Assembly: GCF_022682495.2 (NCBI RefSeq)
Contig: NC_071393.1
Coordinates: 96,089,010 to 96,153,009, forward strand
Direction of reading: 5' to 3'
Source of the DNA: Desmodus rotundus
Lineage: Eukaryota; Chordata; Mammalia; Chiroptera; Phyllostomidae
DNA length: 64,000 bases
In this document: positions 1 to 10,499 of the stretch, in pieces
Layout: each line of letters begins with the position of its first letter
Position numbering within the stretch: the stretch's first letter is position 1
Translations under genes and position numbers: made by a program
The notes under the pieces: model-generated
The model's input: only the letters and a program-made list of their open reading frames with translations
What the model was told of the DNA's origin: nothing
Database searches by the model: none

Positions 1-310
1 CCCATGCCCACTCTGCCTTTCTTACATTTCCTTCCTCAGGGCCTTTGCACATGTTGTTCCTTCTGCCCAGAATGCTCCTGCCACAGTTTTTAGCTGGCTA
101 ATGTGAGTTAGATCTCTGCTTAACTGTCATCTCCGAAGAGAGGCCCCCCTGACTCCCCCCTTCATGTTAATTGTGTCCCCTGATACCCTCTCTCATGGCA
201 CCCCATTCTCTTTCGCCAGAGACCTTGCCCCAGCTGTGGTTACAGATATGTGTGGTTATTTATTGCCTGCCTTCCCCTCACCGCCTCTTGTTCTCCACTG
301 TGCCCAGGGC
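1..310 (+). mobile_element. L2 LINE fragment (sense)
   Basis: The run 'cctcagggcctttgcacatg' followed by 'tctgcccagaatgctcctgcc' and, further on, 'agaggcccccctgactccccc' follows the familiar 3' part of the ancient L2 LINE in forward orientation. It is strongly diverged, and the left end is cut by the window edge. Confidence 0.7.
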
Positions 311-1236
311 CCAGGACTGACATGCTCAGTAAGCACTTGCAGGCCTGATCAATCCTATGTGAAGGATGCGTTTGCCCGGCTCCCTATCCCCTTGGGCTCT
401 GTCCATTGCTCTCCAGTCCCCAATGAGTGGCCTCAGAGCACCTGGCTTCACTCCTCTGCCACCAAAACTTATCAGTCCCACATCTTAGTCTTTTGCAAGG
501 TGACACTTCATCTGATTACCTAATTCACACCAAGGTGTTAATAGTGCTAATGACAGAGTGTTTATTACCCCAGGGGATGCAAAATGATGGTATTAAAACA
601 TATCATTCCCCCTGGGGTTGAAAACTCTTCCCAGGGAGTCCAAGTAGAGCCTAGTCCCCTTGGCCAGGTTTACAAGGCTCTGTCTGGCAGTTTGGCTTCG
701 GCTTCATCTCCTTCTGCAGCTTCAGGCCCCCAAGCCTTAGTCATCTGCCTCTCCCCACCCAGTACCCTGCACAGTACCTGGCATGGGCAGGCCCTCCACA
801 ATGTTCACTACGTGAATTTAGAAGAAGTAGATTTTAGTGACTCATGCTTTCACTGAAGCCTTTGGTGCAGTTAGTCAGTGTTTGGCCATGGGTGCCAGAG
901 GAAGGGCAGAGGGCGGGAATTCCAGGCACAGTGACCATGATAGTGCCGGAAGGCCAGGAGGCGGGTTGCTTTATATGGGTAGATGGGGGTAGCCTTTCAG
1001 AGCCCCTAAATCCAAATCTCCCCACCCACCACACCAATTAAATCTCTTAAACACTCATCCTCCTGCCCAGGATATTGATCAACTCTGCTTTCCAAGGTGC
1101 CAGAGGAGGGGAGAGTCTTACCACCATGTGGGCTCTAGCATCATCTGTGGAGTGAATAATTTCAAGTGCAACTACCATTATAGAGAGGTCTGGGAAAGTT
1201 GGAATTCAACATGATTACTCTTTTCCCCAAAAGGCC
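311..1236. other. Intron 1, mostly unique, with a possible L2 remnant
   Basis: No gene is seen. Positions about 640-845 resemble L2 in forward orientation ('tttacaaggctctgtctggc', then a 'cagtacctggcatgggcag' tail) but are heavily decayed. Small open frames here have no recognisable family. Confidence 0.4.
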
Positions 1237-1251
1237 AAGAATCCCCATTCT

Positions 1252-1465
1252 CACCCTGGCTGGTGGGGCTCAGCAGATTGAGTGCCAGCCTGTGAACCAA
1301 AGGGTCACCAGTTCAATTCCCAGTCAGGGCACATGCCTGGGTTGCGGGCCAGGTCCCCACTTGGGGTGTGTGTGTGAGAGGCAACCACACATCAGTGTTC
1401 CCCTCCCTCTCTTTCTCTCTCCCTTCCCCTCTCTCTAAAAATAAACAAAATCTTAAAAAAATGAA
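1252..1465 (+). mobile_element. VES SINE (bat tRNA-derived), older copy
   Basis: The element starts 'caccctggctggtggggctc' and contains the diagnostic 'ccagttcaattcccagtcag' and 'gcacatgcctgggttgcggg' blocks, a CT-rich 3' region and an A-rich tail. The tRNA-like head supplies the internal RNA polymerase III promoter boxes (A-box-like 'ggctcagcagattgag', B-box-like 'agttcaattcc'). It is bounded by an imperfect 15-bp target-site duplication, AAGAATCCCCATTCT at 1237-1251 and AAGAACCTCCATTCT at 1466-1480 (13 of 15 identical), so it is older than the copy at 40716. Confidence 0.93.
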
Positions 1466-1499
1466 AAGAACCTCCATTCTGAAGACACTTGAGTTCTGC

Positions 1500-2145
1500 A
1501 TGCCTTCCTCATGATGCTGTGGGCCAGTTCTTGACCCCTGGCTTTGCCTTGTGCCCAGAATGTCCCAAGCCTATTCAGTCAGCTTCCTCCAAAAGGTAAT
1601 TTCATCTTGATCTCCAGGAAGCAGCCTTTGGATGCCCCCTCCTCGCAGCCACTGCAAAGTGCCCTCCCAACCACACACCACGCCAGTTCGAAATCATCTG
1701 TTTTTGGGTGTGTCTGCTCAGCCCCGGGCAGTGAGCCCCTTGAGGGCAGGGTGCTGGTACCCAGGTCACTCAGTGCATGTCATTCACCTGGACCTCAGGG
1801 TGGGCTTGCCTCCCGCCAGCTCTGTTCTCTGGACTGCACTGAAATAGGCAGTCGTGCTTCAGTTTCATTTGGAAAAGGAAAAAAATAGTGGAAATCTAGA
1901 GATTTCACTGATCTGGAAGTTAAGATAAAATTACGAAGTTCAAAGAAGATATTAACTTACTTTGAATGTTACGTAAATCAGGGCTTGTCTGAAATATTTA
2001 TTTGTCATGGGTTGGTCTTTCTCTTACGACTGAGTTCTTAAAAGGCAGAGGGCCCAGTTCTTATTCACCCTCATGTCCTCGGAGCCCAGCACGGTGCCCG
2101 AGAGAGAGTGGTCACTTAGTAAATACTTGTCGAGTGAATGCATGG
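1500..2145 (+). mobile_element. Decayed L2 LINE (sense)
   Basis: The segment ends with the typical L2 3' terminus: 'agcccagcacggtgcccgag' followed by 'cttagtaaatacttgtcgag' and 'tgaatgcatg'. The body upstream ('ttgtgcccagaatgtccc', 'gtgagccccttgagggcagg') fits the same family at high divergence. Two separate fragments are possible. Confidence 0.55.
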
Positions 2146-2279
2146 GGTGAGTATGCACTTTGGTACTTTTAGTGCTTGGTGGTTAGAAAATTCCCATGGC
2201 TCGTTAATTTGTAAGACACCATTTCCACTGTAAATTCTTTATGTGTGGGAATGCTTTCTGTGTGGACTGGTTACTGGAG

Positions 2280-2425
2280 AAAGCTCTGTGGTAGCAGTTT
2301 TGAAACACTGAGTCATTTTGCTCTGATTGAACCTGGTGACTTTGTGCCAGTTGCTGTAACCCTGTGAGACACGTGACCCTCATCTGTAAAGTGGGCCGGA
2401 GGTGGGAGTAGACCACGTGGCTTCT
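2280..2425 (+). mobile_element. MIR SINE fragment (sense)
   Basis: The order of blocks 'gaacctggtgactttgtgcc', 'aaccctgtgagac' and 'ctcatctgtaaagtgggc' is that of the MIR core and 3' half in forward orientation. Confidence 0.6.
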
Positions 2426-2435
2426 GAGAGCCATC

Positions 2436-3084
2436 TGCTCACATGCTGTGTGTAACTCTCACATCCTCCTCTTTGGTGATAGGACATGAACCGTGTCCCG
2501 AAGGGTTTGCGCGTGGAGCTGGAATTCTCCCTGGCCTCTTTGACTGCTTTCCAGTGGATGGAATGCCTGGTTTCTCAGTAGCAGAGAGAAATGCTAATGT
2601 GGGGTTAGGAAAACAAGCCAAGAGCCGTCGAATAATTAAAACACACACGCACACAAAGAAAGAAAAGGAGAGGGGAAAACACACTTAATGGATAGGGGAT
2701 GAGTAAAACCCAGTGGACTGAGAAAGCCCCAGCGCTGAACTTCACATAACCCCGCGTGCTGCCTGCACACACTGCCTCTCAGTGATGTCAGCGGCCGCGG
2801 CCTCACAGGAAGCAGGGCTGCCATCAGCCTGGTGGAGCATGCAAAGCCTGCCCCGCTCCGCGGCCCAGTTCCCACCCACCTGTGTCTCAGGATAATAATA
2901 AGCCACCACTCCCAGGTTAATCAGAGTGGGAAACTAACCCAGGGCTTCTCAGAAAACAAAACCCCAGCCCCTTTGTAATGTCCACGCAAGAAAGAGAGGA
3001 CCAAGAAGAATTGCTTTTCAGAGGTTCTGTGCCTGAAATCAGATTTCCTTAAGGGGGGACGGTTACCTTGAACTCATCTGAGTC
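2436..3084. other. Intron 1, unique stretch
   Basis: Nothing is recognised apart from a short CA-rich run at 2640-2655. A GC-rich patch at 2745-2880 has a few CpGs but no promoter architecture I can support. Confidence 0.3.
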
Positions 3085-3215
3085 ACCCATCAGTTAGTAA
3101 ATGAATGAAAGGACTCATTCATTTTCATTGTTTGGGTATAGCTCTCTCGGACCCTGCCCTGGGGGTATAGGAATGAATAACATACTGTCTCTGCTCTTGG
3201 ACTTCTGTGCTAGTT
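3085..3215 (-). mobile_element. L2 LINE 3' end (antisense)
   Basis: 'agtaaatgaatgaaaggact', then 'cattcattttcattg' and 'gaccctgccctgggggtata' correspond to the reverse complement of the L2 3' end with its TGAATGA-type terminus. Confidence 0.5.
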
Positions 3216-3664
3216 TGGGAAGATAAGACTCAGGACATGAAGAGATCTGCATGGCTCAAATCAATGTATATCCAAGGAACATCCCCAGAGTCACTGCCTC
3301 TGCGGGGGAGGGAGGGAGAGGCCAGGAAATTCCCAGCTAGGCTTCCCATGACCCCAGCCCGCAGCAGGATGCAGAAAGGAGATTTAGATTTAGGGGATGG
3401 TGGGTTTGGCAAAAAGCAGTGTGTGTATGTAAACAGAAATGGGGGAGGGTGGTAGAATGCTAACAGCACCTTGGGCTGGGCCGTTCTCCATGGGTGACAG
3501 TGTTCACCCCCCAGTGTTGGTGGGAGGCTTGAGGGCGACACTAGAGGGAAAAGGACCGTGCTTGTTGTCACTAGTGCAGCCCATCTGCCTCGTTCCTTGT
3601 GCAGAGACCTAGTGGGCTGTCCCGTCATTGAGCTGCTGCGCCCAGAGGGGAGGCACATTGTTAC

Positions 3665-5215
3665 AGAGGAATCAACAAAGACAACACAGAGAGATCCTGT
3701 GTGCCCCTTACCCGGGTTTCCCTGGGGTGCCGTCTCACATCAGCACGGTACATTCGTCAACATTAAGAAACCAACATCCGTACATTACTGTTCACGCAAC
3801 TCCAGACTTCTATGAATCAACCTTTTAAAAAACGTTTTGTTGGCATATAATTCATATACCATCAAATTCACTCCTTTAACTTGTGCAGTTTGTTGGTTTT
3901 TGGAGAGTTCTGTAACCCTTCCTGATACCTAATTTTAGAACATATTCATCACCTCCCCAAAAAACTTCTATCCATTGGCAGCCATTCCCCATCATCTAGC
4001 CCCGGAAACATAATCTATTTACCGTCTCCATGAATTTGCCCCTTTTGGACATTTCCTATAAGTTGAGTCATATGATATGTGGTCTTCCTTGACTTCTTTC
4101 ACTTCATGCTTTCAAGGTTCATGGTGTAGCATGTATCAGCACTTCATCTTTCAGGCCAGATAATACTCCGCGGTGCGGGTGTGCCACATTTTGTGTGTAC
4201 GCTCGTCAGTGTATGGGCAATTGGGCTGTTTCCACTTCTCGACTGTTAGGAATGGTGCTGCTATGAACCTTTGCGTAGAGTTTCCATGTGGTCACATGTT
4301 TTCCTTTCTCTTGGGTAGATATCTAGGTATAGAATGGCTGGGTCATGTGATAATTCACGTTTAACTTTTGGAGAAACTGCCAAATCCTCTTCCAAAGTGG
4401 CTGTACCATATTACAATCCCACCAGCAACATATGAGGGTTCCAGCGTCCCCAACACTTGTTATTGTCTGTCTCTTTTATTTTAGATATCCTGCTGGCGTG
4501 AAGCAGCGTCTCACTGGGGTTTTGACTTGCATTTTCCTAATAATGGCTAATGATACTGAGCATCTTTTCATGTGCTTATTGTCCATTTGTGTATCTTCTT
4601 TAAAGAACTGTCTGTTCAGATCCTTTGCCCATTTTTTAATTGGGTTGCCTTTCTCCTGTTTTCACAGTCCCTTATATATTCTGGATATAAGTTCCCTTAT
4701 CAGGTAAATGGTTAGAAGATATTTTCTCCAGCTCTGTGGGCTGTCTTTGACTATCATGATGGTGTCCTTTGAAGCACAGAACTTTTTGATTCTGATGAAG
4801 GTAAATTTGTTTTTAACTTTTGTCGCTCTTGCTTCTGGTGTCTTACCTAAGGCACCATCGTGTAACCCAAGGTCACCAAGATTTACTCCCGTGTTTTCTT
4901 CTAAGAGTTTTGTGCTTTTAGCTCTCATATTTAGGTCTGTGATCTATTTTGATTTAATTTTCACATACAGTATGAGGTAGGGGTCCAATGTCATACTTTT
5001 GCATATGGGCATCCATTTGCTGAAGCACTATTTGAAAAGTCCCACTAGTGGCCATGGCTCCCTTGTTGAAAAATCAATGAATGTAATTGTAAAGTTTCAT
5101 TTCAGGACTTTTGATTCTATCCTATTGCTCTAAATAAACATCCATCCTCATGGCAGCCTTGGTTATTTTAGTCTTATAGCATTAATCAACTTTTTCAATG
5201 TATTTTTAAAAAATA
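3665..5215 (-). mobile_element. L1M LINE: 3' UTR and ORF2 C-terminal remnant
   Basis: The block reads on the + strand as the reverse complement of an old mammalian L1 (L1M group). The 3' UTR side comes first ('ttggcatataattcatatac', 'tttagaacatattcatcacc'), followed by the end of ORF2. On the minus strand, 4662-4928 still translates to an L1 ORF2-like segment containing 'LGKTPEARATKV' and 'LISRIYKGL'. Numerous indels and stops mean no active reverse transcriptase. It is antisense to SMAD3. The right border is uncertain, and an A-run follows at 5230-5241. Confidence 0.88.
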
Positions 5216-5627
5216 ATTTACCTTGTTCCAAAAAAAAAAAAGCATTTGAGGTAACTCTCAAATGCAGTGAATGAGAAAGGCTCGAGATAGGCAAGGAAAT
5301 TAGGGGAAGAGGAGAAAAAGGCAGGAAAATCGGATGAGATCAAAGGTTCTGTGAGCACACCGTGTTGCCCATTATAAAGTTTTGTGAGATTGGTAGACGT
5401 GGCCTGGAAATTTGGCTCTGAGCTGCCAAAGCTAAAATGAAAATGTGATCTCCTACAAGAGTTAACGTGTACCCATTAAATGAAAAAACAAAACCAAAAA
5501 ACATTTTGTACGGAGAAGCTGGTGTTTTCAGGGACGGCAGCACGAGGGGGCTTCTCTGTGGGCCCCAGGAACCAGCGCTTCTGAAGCACGTCACTATTAC
5601 ACTCGAGTTGGTTCTGTCCCGTTAGGC
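5216..5627. other. Intron 1, unique stretch next to a SPIN insertion
   Basis: No gene or named repeat is seen. A 12-base A-run sits at 5230-5241 next to the L1M block. Confidence 0.3.
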
Positions 5628-5884
5628 CAGTGATTTCCAACCCTTTTCATCTCGTGACACACACACACTAATGACTAAAAGCCCGCGGCGCACCCCAAAA
5701 TATATTTTTGCCCATCTGACCAAAAATAGGTATAATTTTGACTCATTTACACTGGCTGGCTATTGTTGTGTTGGCTGTTGTCATTTTTTTTTATTTGACA
5801 ATCTAAGAGGTCAGTGCTCCTGACTAAATACTCAGGTATTGCGTGTTTTAAAAATTCTTGCGGTACACCGGGAGAAAATCGCTG
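5628..5884 (+). mobile_element. SPIN-type non-autonomous hAT transposon
   Basis: It begins 'cagtgatttccaaccctttt' and ends 'cggtacaccgggagaaaatc' plus GCTG, matching the ends of the SPIN (Space Invaders) hAT family. It contains the family's internal 'ggctattgttgtgttggctg' and 'gacaatctaagaggtcagtg' stretches. The 8-bp flanks CGTTAGGC (5620-5627) and CTTTAGAC (5885-5892) agree at 6 of 8 positions, and the right one fits the hAT target pattern nTnnnnAn. At 257 bp it is a short internally deleted form without a transposase frame. It lies next to L2 remnants. Confidence 0.92.
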
Positions 5885-5892
5885 CTTTAGAC

Positions 5893-5990
5893 CGGTAGGT
5901 CTTTGAAGGCGGGAACTGTCTGACTTATTTCCCTCACATTCCCCCCTAGTGCCTAGGACAGGACAATGGAGGTGCTTAAAATAATCTCGA
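5893..5990 (+). mobile_element. L2 LINE 3' end fragment
   Basis: 'tctttgaaggcgggaactgt' followed by 'gcctaggacaggacaatgg' and 'aggtgcttaaaataatc' is an L2-like 3' terminus in forward orientation. It abuts the SPIN element, which may have landed in it. Confidence 0.5.
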
Positions 5991-6609
5991 TTGGAATTCT
6001 GTCCAAAATTCAGAATATTTATTCCATCCTTCGGCGACATTTCTGTGACCGGGTTAGGGTTCGTGGGGACTAATTTGGAGGCAGGAAAATGGCAGTGGTT
6101 GCCCTTCTGGCTGCATTCTAGAATCATTTCTCGTGCTCAGGTCCTTGAGAGCCGGCTGAGCAGTGGTGAACAATGGGCTGAAAGTGTGTGTGCCTTTGCT
6201 CTGAGGATGGCAGTGACTTAGAGAGAAGGGAAGAGACATTGCTTCACCAGTGACCTTGAAGCTCACCCACCTTTCCACCTCCTGGGTGCTGAGGGTCCTT
6301 TCTGTTCACTCCCACTGACGTGCATTCCAGCTTCCCTGCCTCATGGAAAAACCCAGCGTCTGTGAGGGAGGTCCTGGCCCACAGTGAACGGCGTCTCCTG
6401 GAACTGGGGCCACTGCCACCTATGGTTGTGCTTGGCACAGGGAAGGTACAAAGAGGCCCACCCAGACAGGCGCCCTCACCAGGGGAGGAACAGGCTGCCT
6501 TCAGCTGACTGTGTATGCCATGTTGGGTGGCCCTCGCTGTCCCATCCCCACTAAAGGGCTTTTCTATATTTTGGTAGCGTTCTTTTAAAAAGAAGATTCA
6601 AACATCAAC
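5991..6609. other. Intron 1, unique stretch
   Basis: No gene, RNA or named repeat is recognised here. Confidence 0.3.
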
Positions 6610-6745
6610 TTCTAGGGTGATTATCATTATTTCCAATTTACAAGTGGGGAAATGGAGTGTCCCAATGCATACGCTCTAAGTCACATGGCTAGTGACGTGC
6701 ACGGATATGACTCCAGCCCAGGGAATCCTGACTCTGACTTCATCC
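6610..6745 (-). mobile_element. MIR SINE fragment (antisense)
   Basis: 'ttatcattatttccaattta', then 'caagtggggaaatggag' and 'agtcacatggctagtgacgt' follow the reverse complement of the MIR core. Confidence 0.55.
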
Positions 6746-6964
6746 TCTCCTTCATTTTCCACCTGCCGGCTCCCAGCCTTTACCTGATTTAAGGGGTGTA
6801 CGAGGCCATCATTCTTCCTGCACTGGGCATCTTTGGACCCGTATGGTTAAGTATGGTTTCCTTCAAAGTTACATTTGCTTCCATGGGTAAAGCTACCAAT
6901 AAGATCACCTTCTGCACCATCAACCCTGTGCCAGGAGCAGCCTTGTAAGAAAATAATAATACAG

Positions 6965-7150
6965 ATTATTGCCTATAGTTTACAAAGAATGTTTCACACC
7001 TGCCATCTCATTAGAGCCTGGCCACAGCCCTGTGAAGAAGGTGGTGTGGGTGCTGTTAACCCCACTAGCCCATAGGGACACTGAATTGCCCAGGGTCAGA
7101 AGTAGGCTTGGAAGCCAGGCCTCTGGCTCCCCGGCCAGTGCTCTGCCCCC
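6965..7150 (-). mobile_element. MIR SINE fragment (antisense)
   Basis: 'cacacctgccatctcattag', 'ccacagccctgtgaagaagg' and 'cactgaattgcccagggtca' match an antisense MIR in the expected order. Confidence 0.5.
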
Positions 7151-7168
7151 CCGGCCAGTGCTCTGCCC
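7130..7168. repeat. Two-copy tandem duplication, about 20 bp
   Basis: The unit CCCGGCCAGTGCTCTGCCCC occurs twice in direct succession at the right edge of the MIR remnant, with no mismatch between copies. Confidence 0.85.
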
Positions 7169-7734
7169 CAGCCCCTGAGCAAATGCATGTCAAGTTGCAC
7201 CAACAAACTCGGAATTCCTGGAAGTCTAGCTTCCGTGAGTGTCTCTGGGAGCACCTTAGCACTTTATCGCCTACGTGATGAGACCATAGGAAAGTCTTTT
7301 CTCCCACGGAACTGAAGTCTCACCCACACCCACGGATTTCTTTGTACCTTTCCAGTACCTAGCTGTGTTCTCAGAACAGAGCAAACAGGATAGAATCAAA
7401 TGCAAACAGAACATGGCCTCCCTCCAGAATCTATAATGGAGGTGTGATGCTCAGCACACAAACAAGTCATTTTGGCTCCACTTTGCAAGTCATTCTTGCC
7501 GTTTCCATCTATTTGGGTGTCCAAATCTATGTGCTCAGGACTGTGCTAGTTGCCAAAGAATCCAACAAGAAAAAGCCGTAATCCTCTTTGGGGCATTTTT
7601 GCCATACTCTTGACCATGCCTCTGACCTCAGATGAGAGACATGTGTCCTCTGAGCCACGACTTTCTTATCAGTAAAGGGGTGTGATGATGTCTGGTTGGC
7701 CTCCCTCCTGGAGGGATGGTGCGGCTGAGATAAC

Positions 7735-8130
7735 ACTTGATGGTGTGAATACAGTTCTCCATTCATCCAGCACATCTTAGTGCTTCCACTCTGCCGGCTC
7801 TGAATTCAGTGGTGAACAAAGACAGCACCTACCGTGAAATAAGACACTACAGTCTGGGGAACCCAGAAATCACAGATGTCATATTGCCGACTGTGGGGCC
7901 CGTGAATGGAAAGGACGGGAAGGGAGCCTGGAGGCTGTAGGCAGAGAGAGACCTGATTCCATTTGGGGAAGGCGTGGGGGTTAGAGAAATCTTCCTGGAG
8001 AAAGTGACATTGGAGCTGAAGTTCAAGGGGTGAATAGGAGTCACCAGGAGAAGAGGCAGGTGATGAACAACCCAGGCAGAAGGAAAAGCAAGTGCAGAAA
8101 CCCTGAGGTGGGAGGGACGTTTAAAAACAG
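7735..8130 (-). mobile_element. L2 LINE fragment (antisense)
   Basis: The order 'tcatccagcacatcttagtg', 'tcagtggtgaacaaagacag', 'agaaagtgacattggagctg', 'cccaggcagaaggaaaagca' and 'aaaccctgaggtgggaggga' is that of the L2 3' region read in reverse complement. Confidence 0.75.
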
Positions 8131-8134
8131 AAGT

Positions 8135-10256
8135 CCACCTTGGAGGCTGGTGGACATCGCTCTCTGGCATGTCCTATTCAGTCTAATTCAGCAGGCCTTC
8201 TTGGACAGGTGCCATGTGCATCACCAGGTGCCGGTGGCAGCTCCCGATAAGTCAGGGCATGGGGGTTGAGGTGAGGGCCGGGAAGGTACACTGTGCTGTA
8301 CGCATCTCCCCATCCTCTGTGCCTGGCCCAGAGTGGGTGGAGAGGACCGCTAGGCCTGTGGCCATAGGGTGCAGATTTGTACCTAGCCATGCAAGGCTGC
8401 TTAGAAATCTTCCTTGCAAATGACCAAATGGCCTCAGGTAAGGGACCAGACCTTGGAACCTCAGGTCCATCTTGGCGCAGTGGGGGTAACAATGGTATCC
8501 ATCTTGTTGGGTTGTGTGGGCATCACTGCCATCATGGCTGTGACCTGCTGAGCAAGTGCCTGGCTGGAGGAGCATGTGATAAAGGGAAGTGGCCACAATT
8601 ATTGAGATTATTGTTCCTAGCGGTCCTGTAATTGGTCTTGAAAGTAGGTGCCACGGGAACTCAGAGAAGAAGAGGTTGCTAGTGTGAGGAGCGTGAGGCA
8701 ACTGGATGGCCGGAGAGGAGGAGGCTCTAGGTAGAGGCTCGTGAGCAGATGCAGGGCACCTGAGCAGTAGGAATGAGGAAGACCCTTGGTGACGTGGTGT
8801 CCATGAGGCACAGAGGTGGTGGACATGTGTTCAGTGACCTGGATAGATGGCTTCTCAGTCATGGGGAAACAACCCCGCCAGCCCTTTCCTTCATGGTCAT
8901 AGAAAAACCTTGTGACTTGAGACAATGGCCTGTCCGATTTGGACGGAGAAGGTCAGGAGGTAAAAAAGTGGATAAATGCAATGTTTATCTTGAAAAAAGT
9001 TGTAAACTGCTTGGAAACCCCCATGCTCCCTTCCTCCAGGAAGCTGTCTGTGCTGGGCTGCCCCACCCAGTCCTCCCAGGCCCTCCATCTCCCCAGCACC
9101 CAAGCACACACTGTGTGATGTGTGTTTACCTCCCCTTCTGGAGGGCTGACTCCTTGGTGTGGGGCCACGCTGCCTGCTTAGCAGACACTCTGGGCAGAGT
9201 CATCCATTTTGAATGTATAAACTTCGTGGAGGCCTCCCAGGCTGAAAATGCTGATTGGGACACAAACTCAGGTCCTTTGCTTTCCCACTACGCTGGTCTC
9301 ACTCACGTGGTGACCCTGGGTTCTGCCCATGAGAGACAGGGTGGCGTCCCAGGAAGGGGTAAGAGCTGCTGACAGAACCAGCGGGGACCTCAGACCTCCT
9401 CAGCACCGATCCTTCGCTTTACAGGGCAGGAAGCCGTGTGTCCCAAAGCCCAAGTGTGGGCGGGGTCAATCCTCAGCTTCAGGTCCCCAGAGTCCCCGCC
9501 CCATGCTGCCTTCTCAGCTCTGAGTGGCTGTCCCCTTTTGATCATCAGGAAGTCACCAGGTCCGCAAGTGGAGTTTGAACAGGTGGCGAGGGCATGAGAC
9601 TGGTGGGTGCAGGGTTTCCCTGCCTGCTGCGAACCCCTCTAAACTCATGTAAGAGACGTGGTTTGTTGAGCACAGACTTTTCAGACTTTCTTTAGAGAGC
9701 TCTTGTTGGCTTGGAAATGCCTGGAAACAAGGTCAAGTGGTGTTTCAGTGGTAGTATGGAAAGCAGATAACACCAAGCAGAGCGCACGAGCACTTTACAG
9801 CCAGACTCCTCGCCAGGAGTCTGATGTTCCTTCTTTCAGCATGCGTGTGGCGCTCTGACCGTGTGCCTGGCACAGTGTTGGCTACCCTCCAGCCGTCGGG
9901 GGTGAGCACATCACGCGTCACCGGTGTGGGAACTGCAGCGGGACACCCAGCGAGGGGCTGGCTGTCCAGCTGACGGGACTGAGAGGGGGCTGGCGTAAAT
10001 GAAAATGCAGATCGCGCTTTCCCCTTGAAAGCGTTCCTTAACAGAGTAAAGCAAATCTAGTGTATATTCTGCTAATAAATAGCTGTTCTTGTTTTGCTTG
10101 ATTTTTGGTGGTCTTTGATATTTGCCAGAAGGTCAAGTGAGGGTGGGCCTGGGGCCAGCAGACTCTGGGTCAAAGGTCTGTCACTTTTATATCAGACTAG
10201 AATTTTGGGGGGAAATAGCAATTTGTCACAAAAGCCCCCCAAAGAGCTCTGCTTAG
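8135..10256. other. Intron 1, unique stretch
   Basis: No gene or clear transposon is recognised. A weak antisense MIR-like block is possible at about 9820-9910 ('ccgtgtgcctggcacagtgt'). Open frames of up to 199 codons on both strands (for example 8773-9372) show no recognisable domain. Confidence 0.3.
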
Positions 10257-10269
10257 AAAATGCCTTTCT

Positions 10270-10369
10270 TGAAAAAGGACTCATGGAGACAGACAGCAGT
10301 GTGGTGATTGTGTAGGGGAGGGGTTTAAGGGGGATAAATGGGAGTAGAAAAAATACAATTAAAAAAGAA
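10270..10369 (+). mobile_element. Short L1 3' tail insertion with 13-bp duplication
   Basis: About 100 bp of an L1 3' terminus ('gacagacagcagtgtggtga', 'gggggataaatgggagtaga', then an A-rich tail) is flanked by the identical 13-mer AAAATGCCTTTCT at 10257-10269 and 10370-10382. The perfect duplication marks a severely 5'-truncated retrotransposition that is young relative to the surrounding L2/MIR layer. Confidence 0.82.
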
Positions 10370-10418
10370 AAAATGCCTTTCTCTAGAGGGTTTTCATCCA
10401 GTGTGGGATGCAGAACAC

Positions 10419-10497
10419 CAGTTTATTTATTGATTTTTATTCAATCTTTGTTATATTTTTTCCATTACGGGTTAGTCCCCTTATAGCCCCTACACAG
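10419..10497 (-). mobile_element. L1 3' tail fragment, inverted relative to neighbour
   Basis: The reverse complement starts GTGTAGGGGCTATAAGGGG and ends in an A/T-rich tail, resembling the tail inserted 50 bp to the left but in the opposite orientation and more diverged. No duplication is evident. Confidence 0.5.
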
Positions 10498-10499
10498 CC

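Noticed and set aside
4662..4928. Minus-strand frame with protein-like sequence
   Set aside because: It is the C-terminal part of L1 ORF2 in a decayed LINE, not a host gene.
5230..5241. A-run suggesting a processed pseudogene tail
   Set aside because: No coding similarity or duplication flanks it; it follows an antisense L1M whose own tail would be on the other side.
8773..9372. 199-codon open frame on the + strand
   Set aside because: No domain, no splice or promoter context, and overlapping open frames on the other strand; a chance frame.
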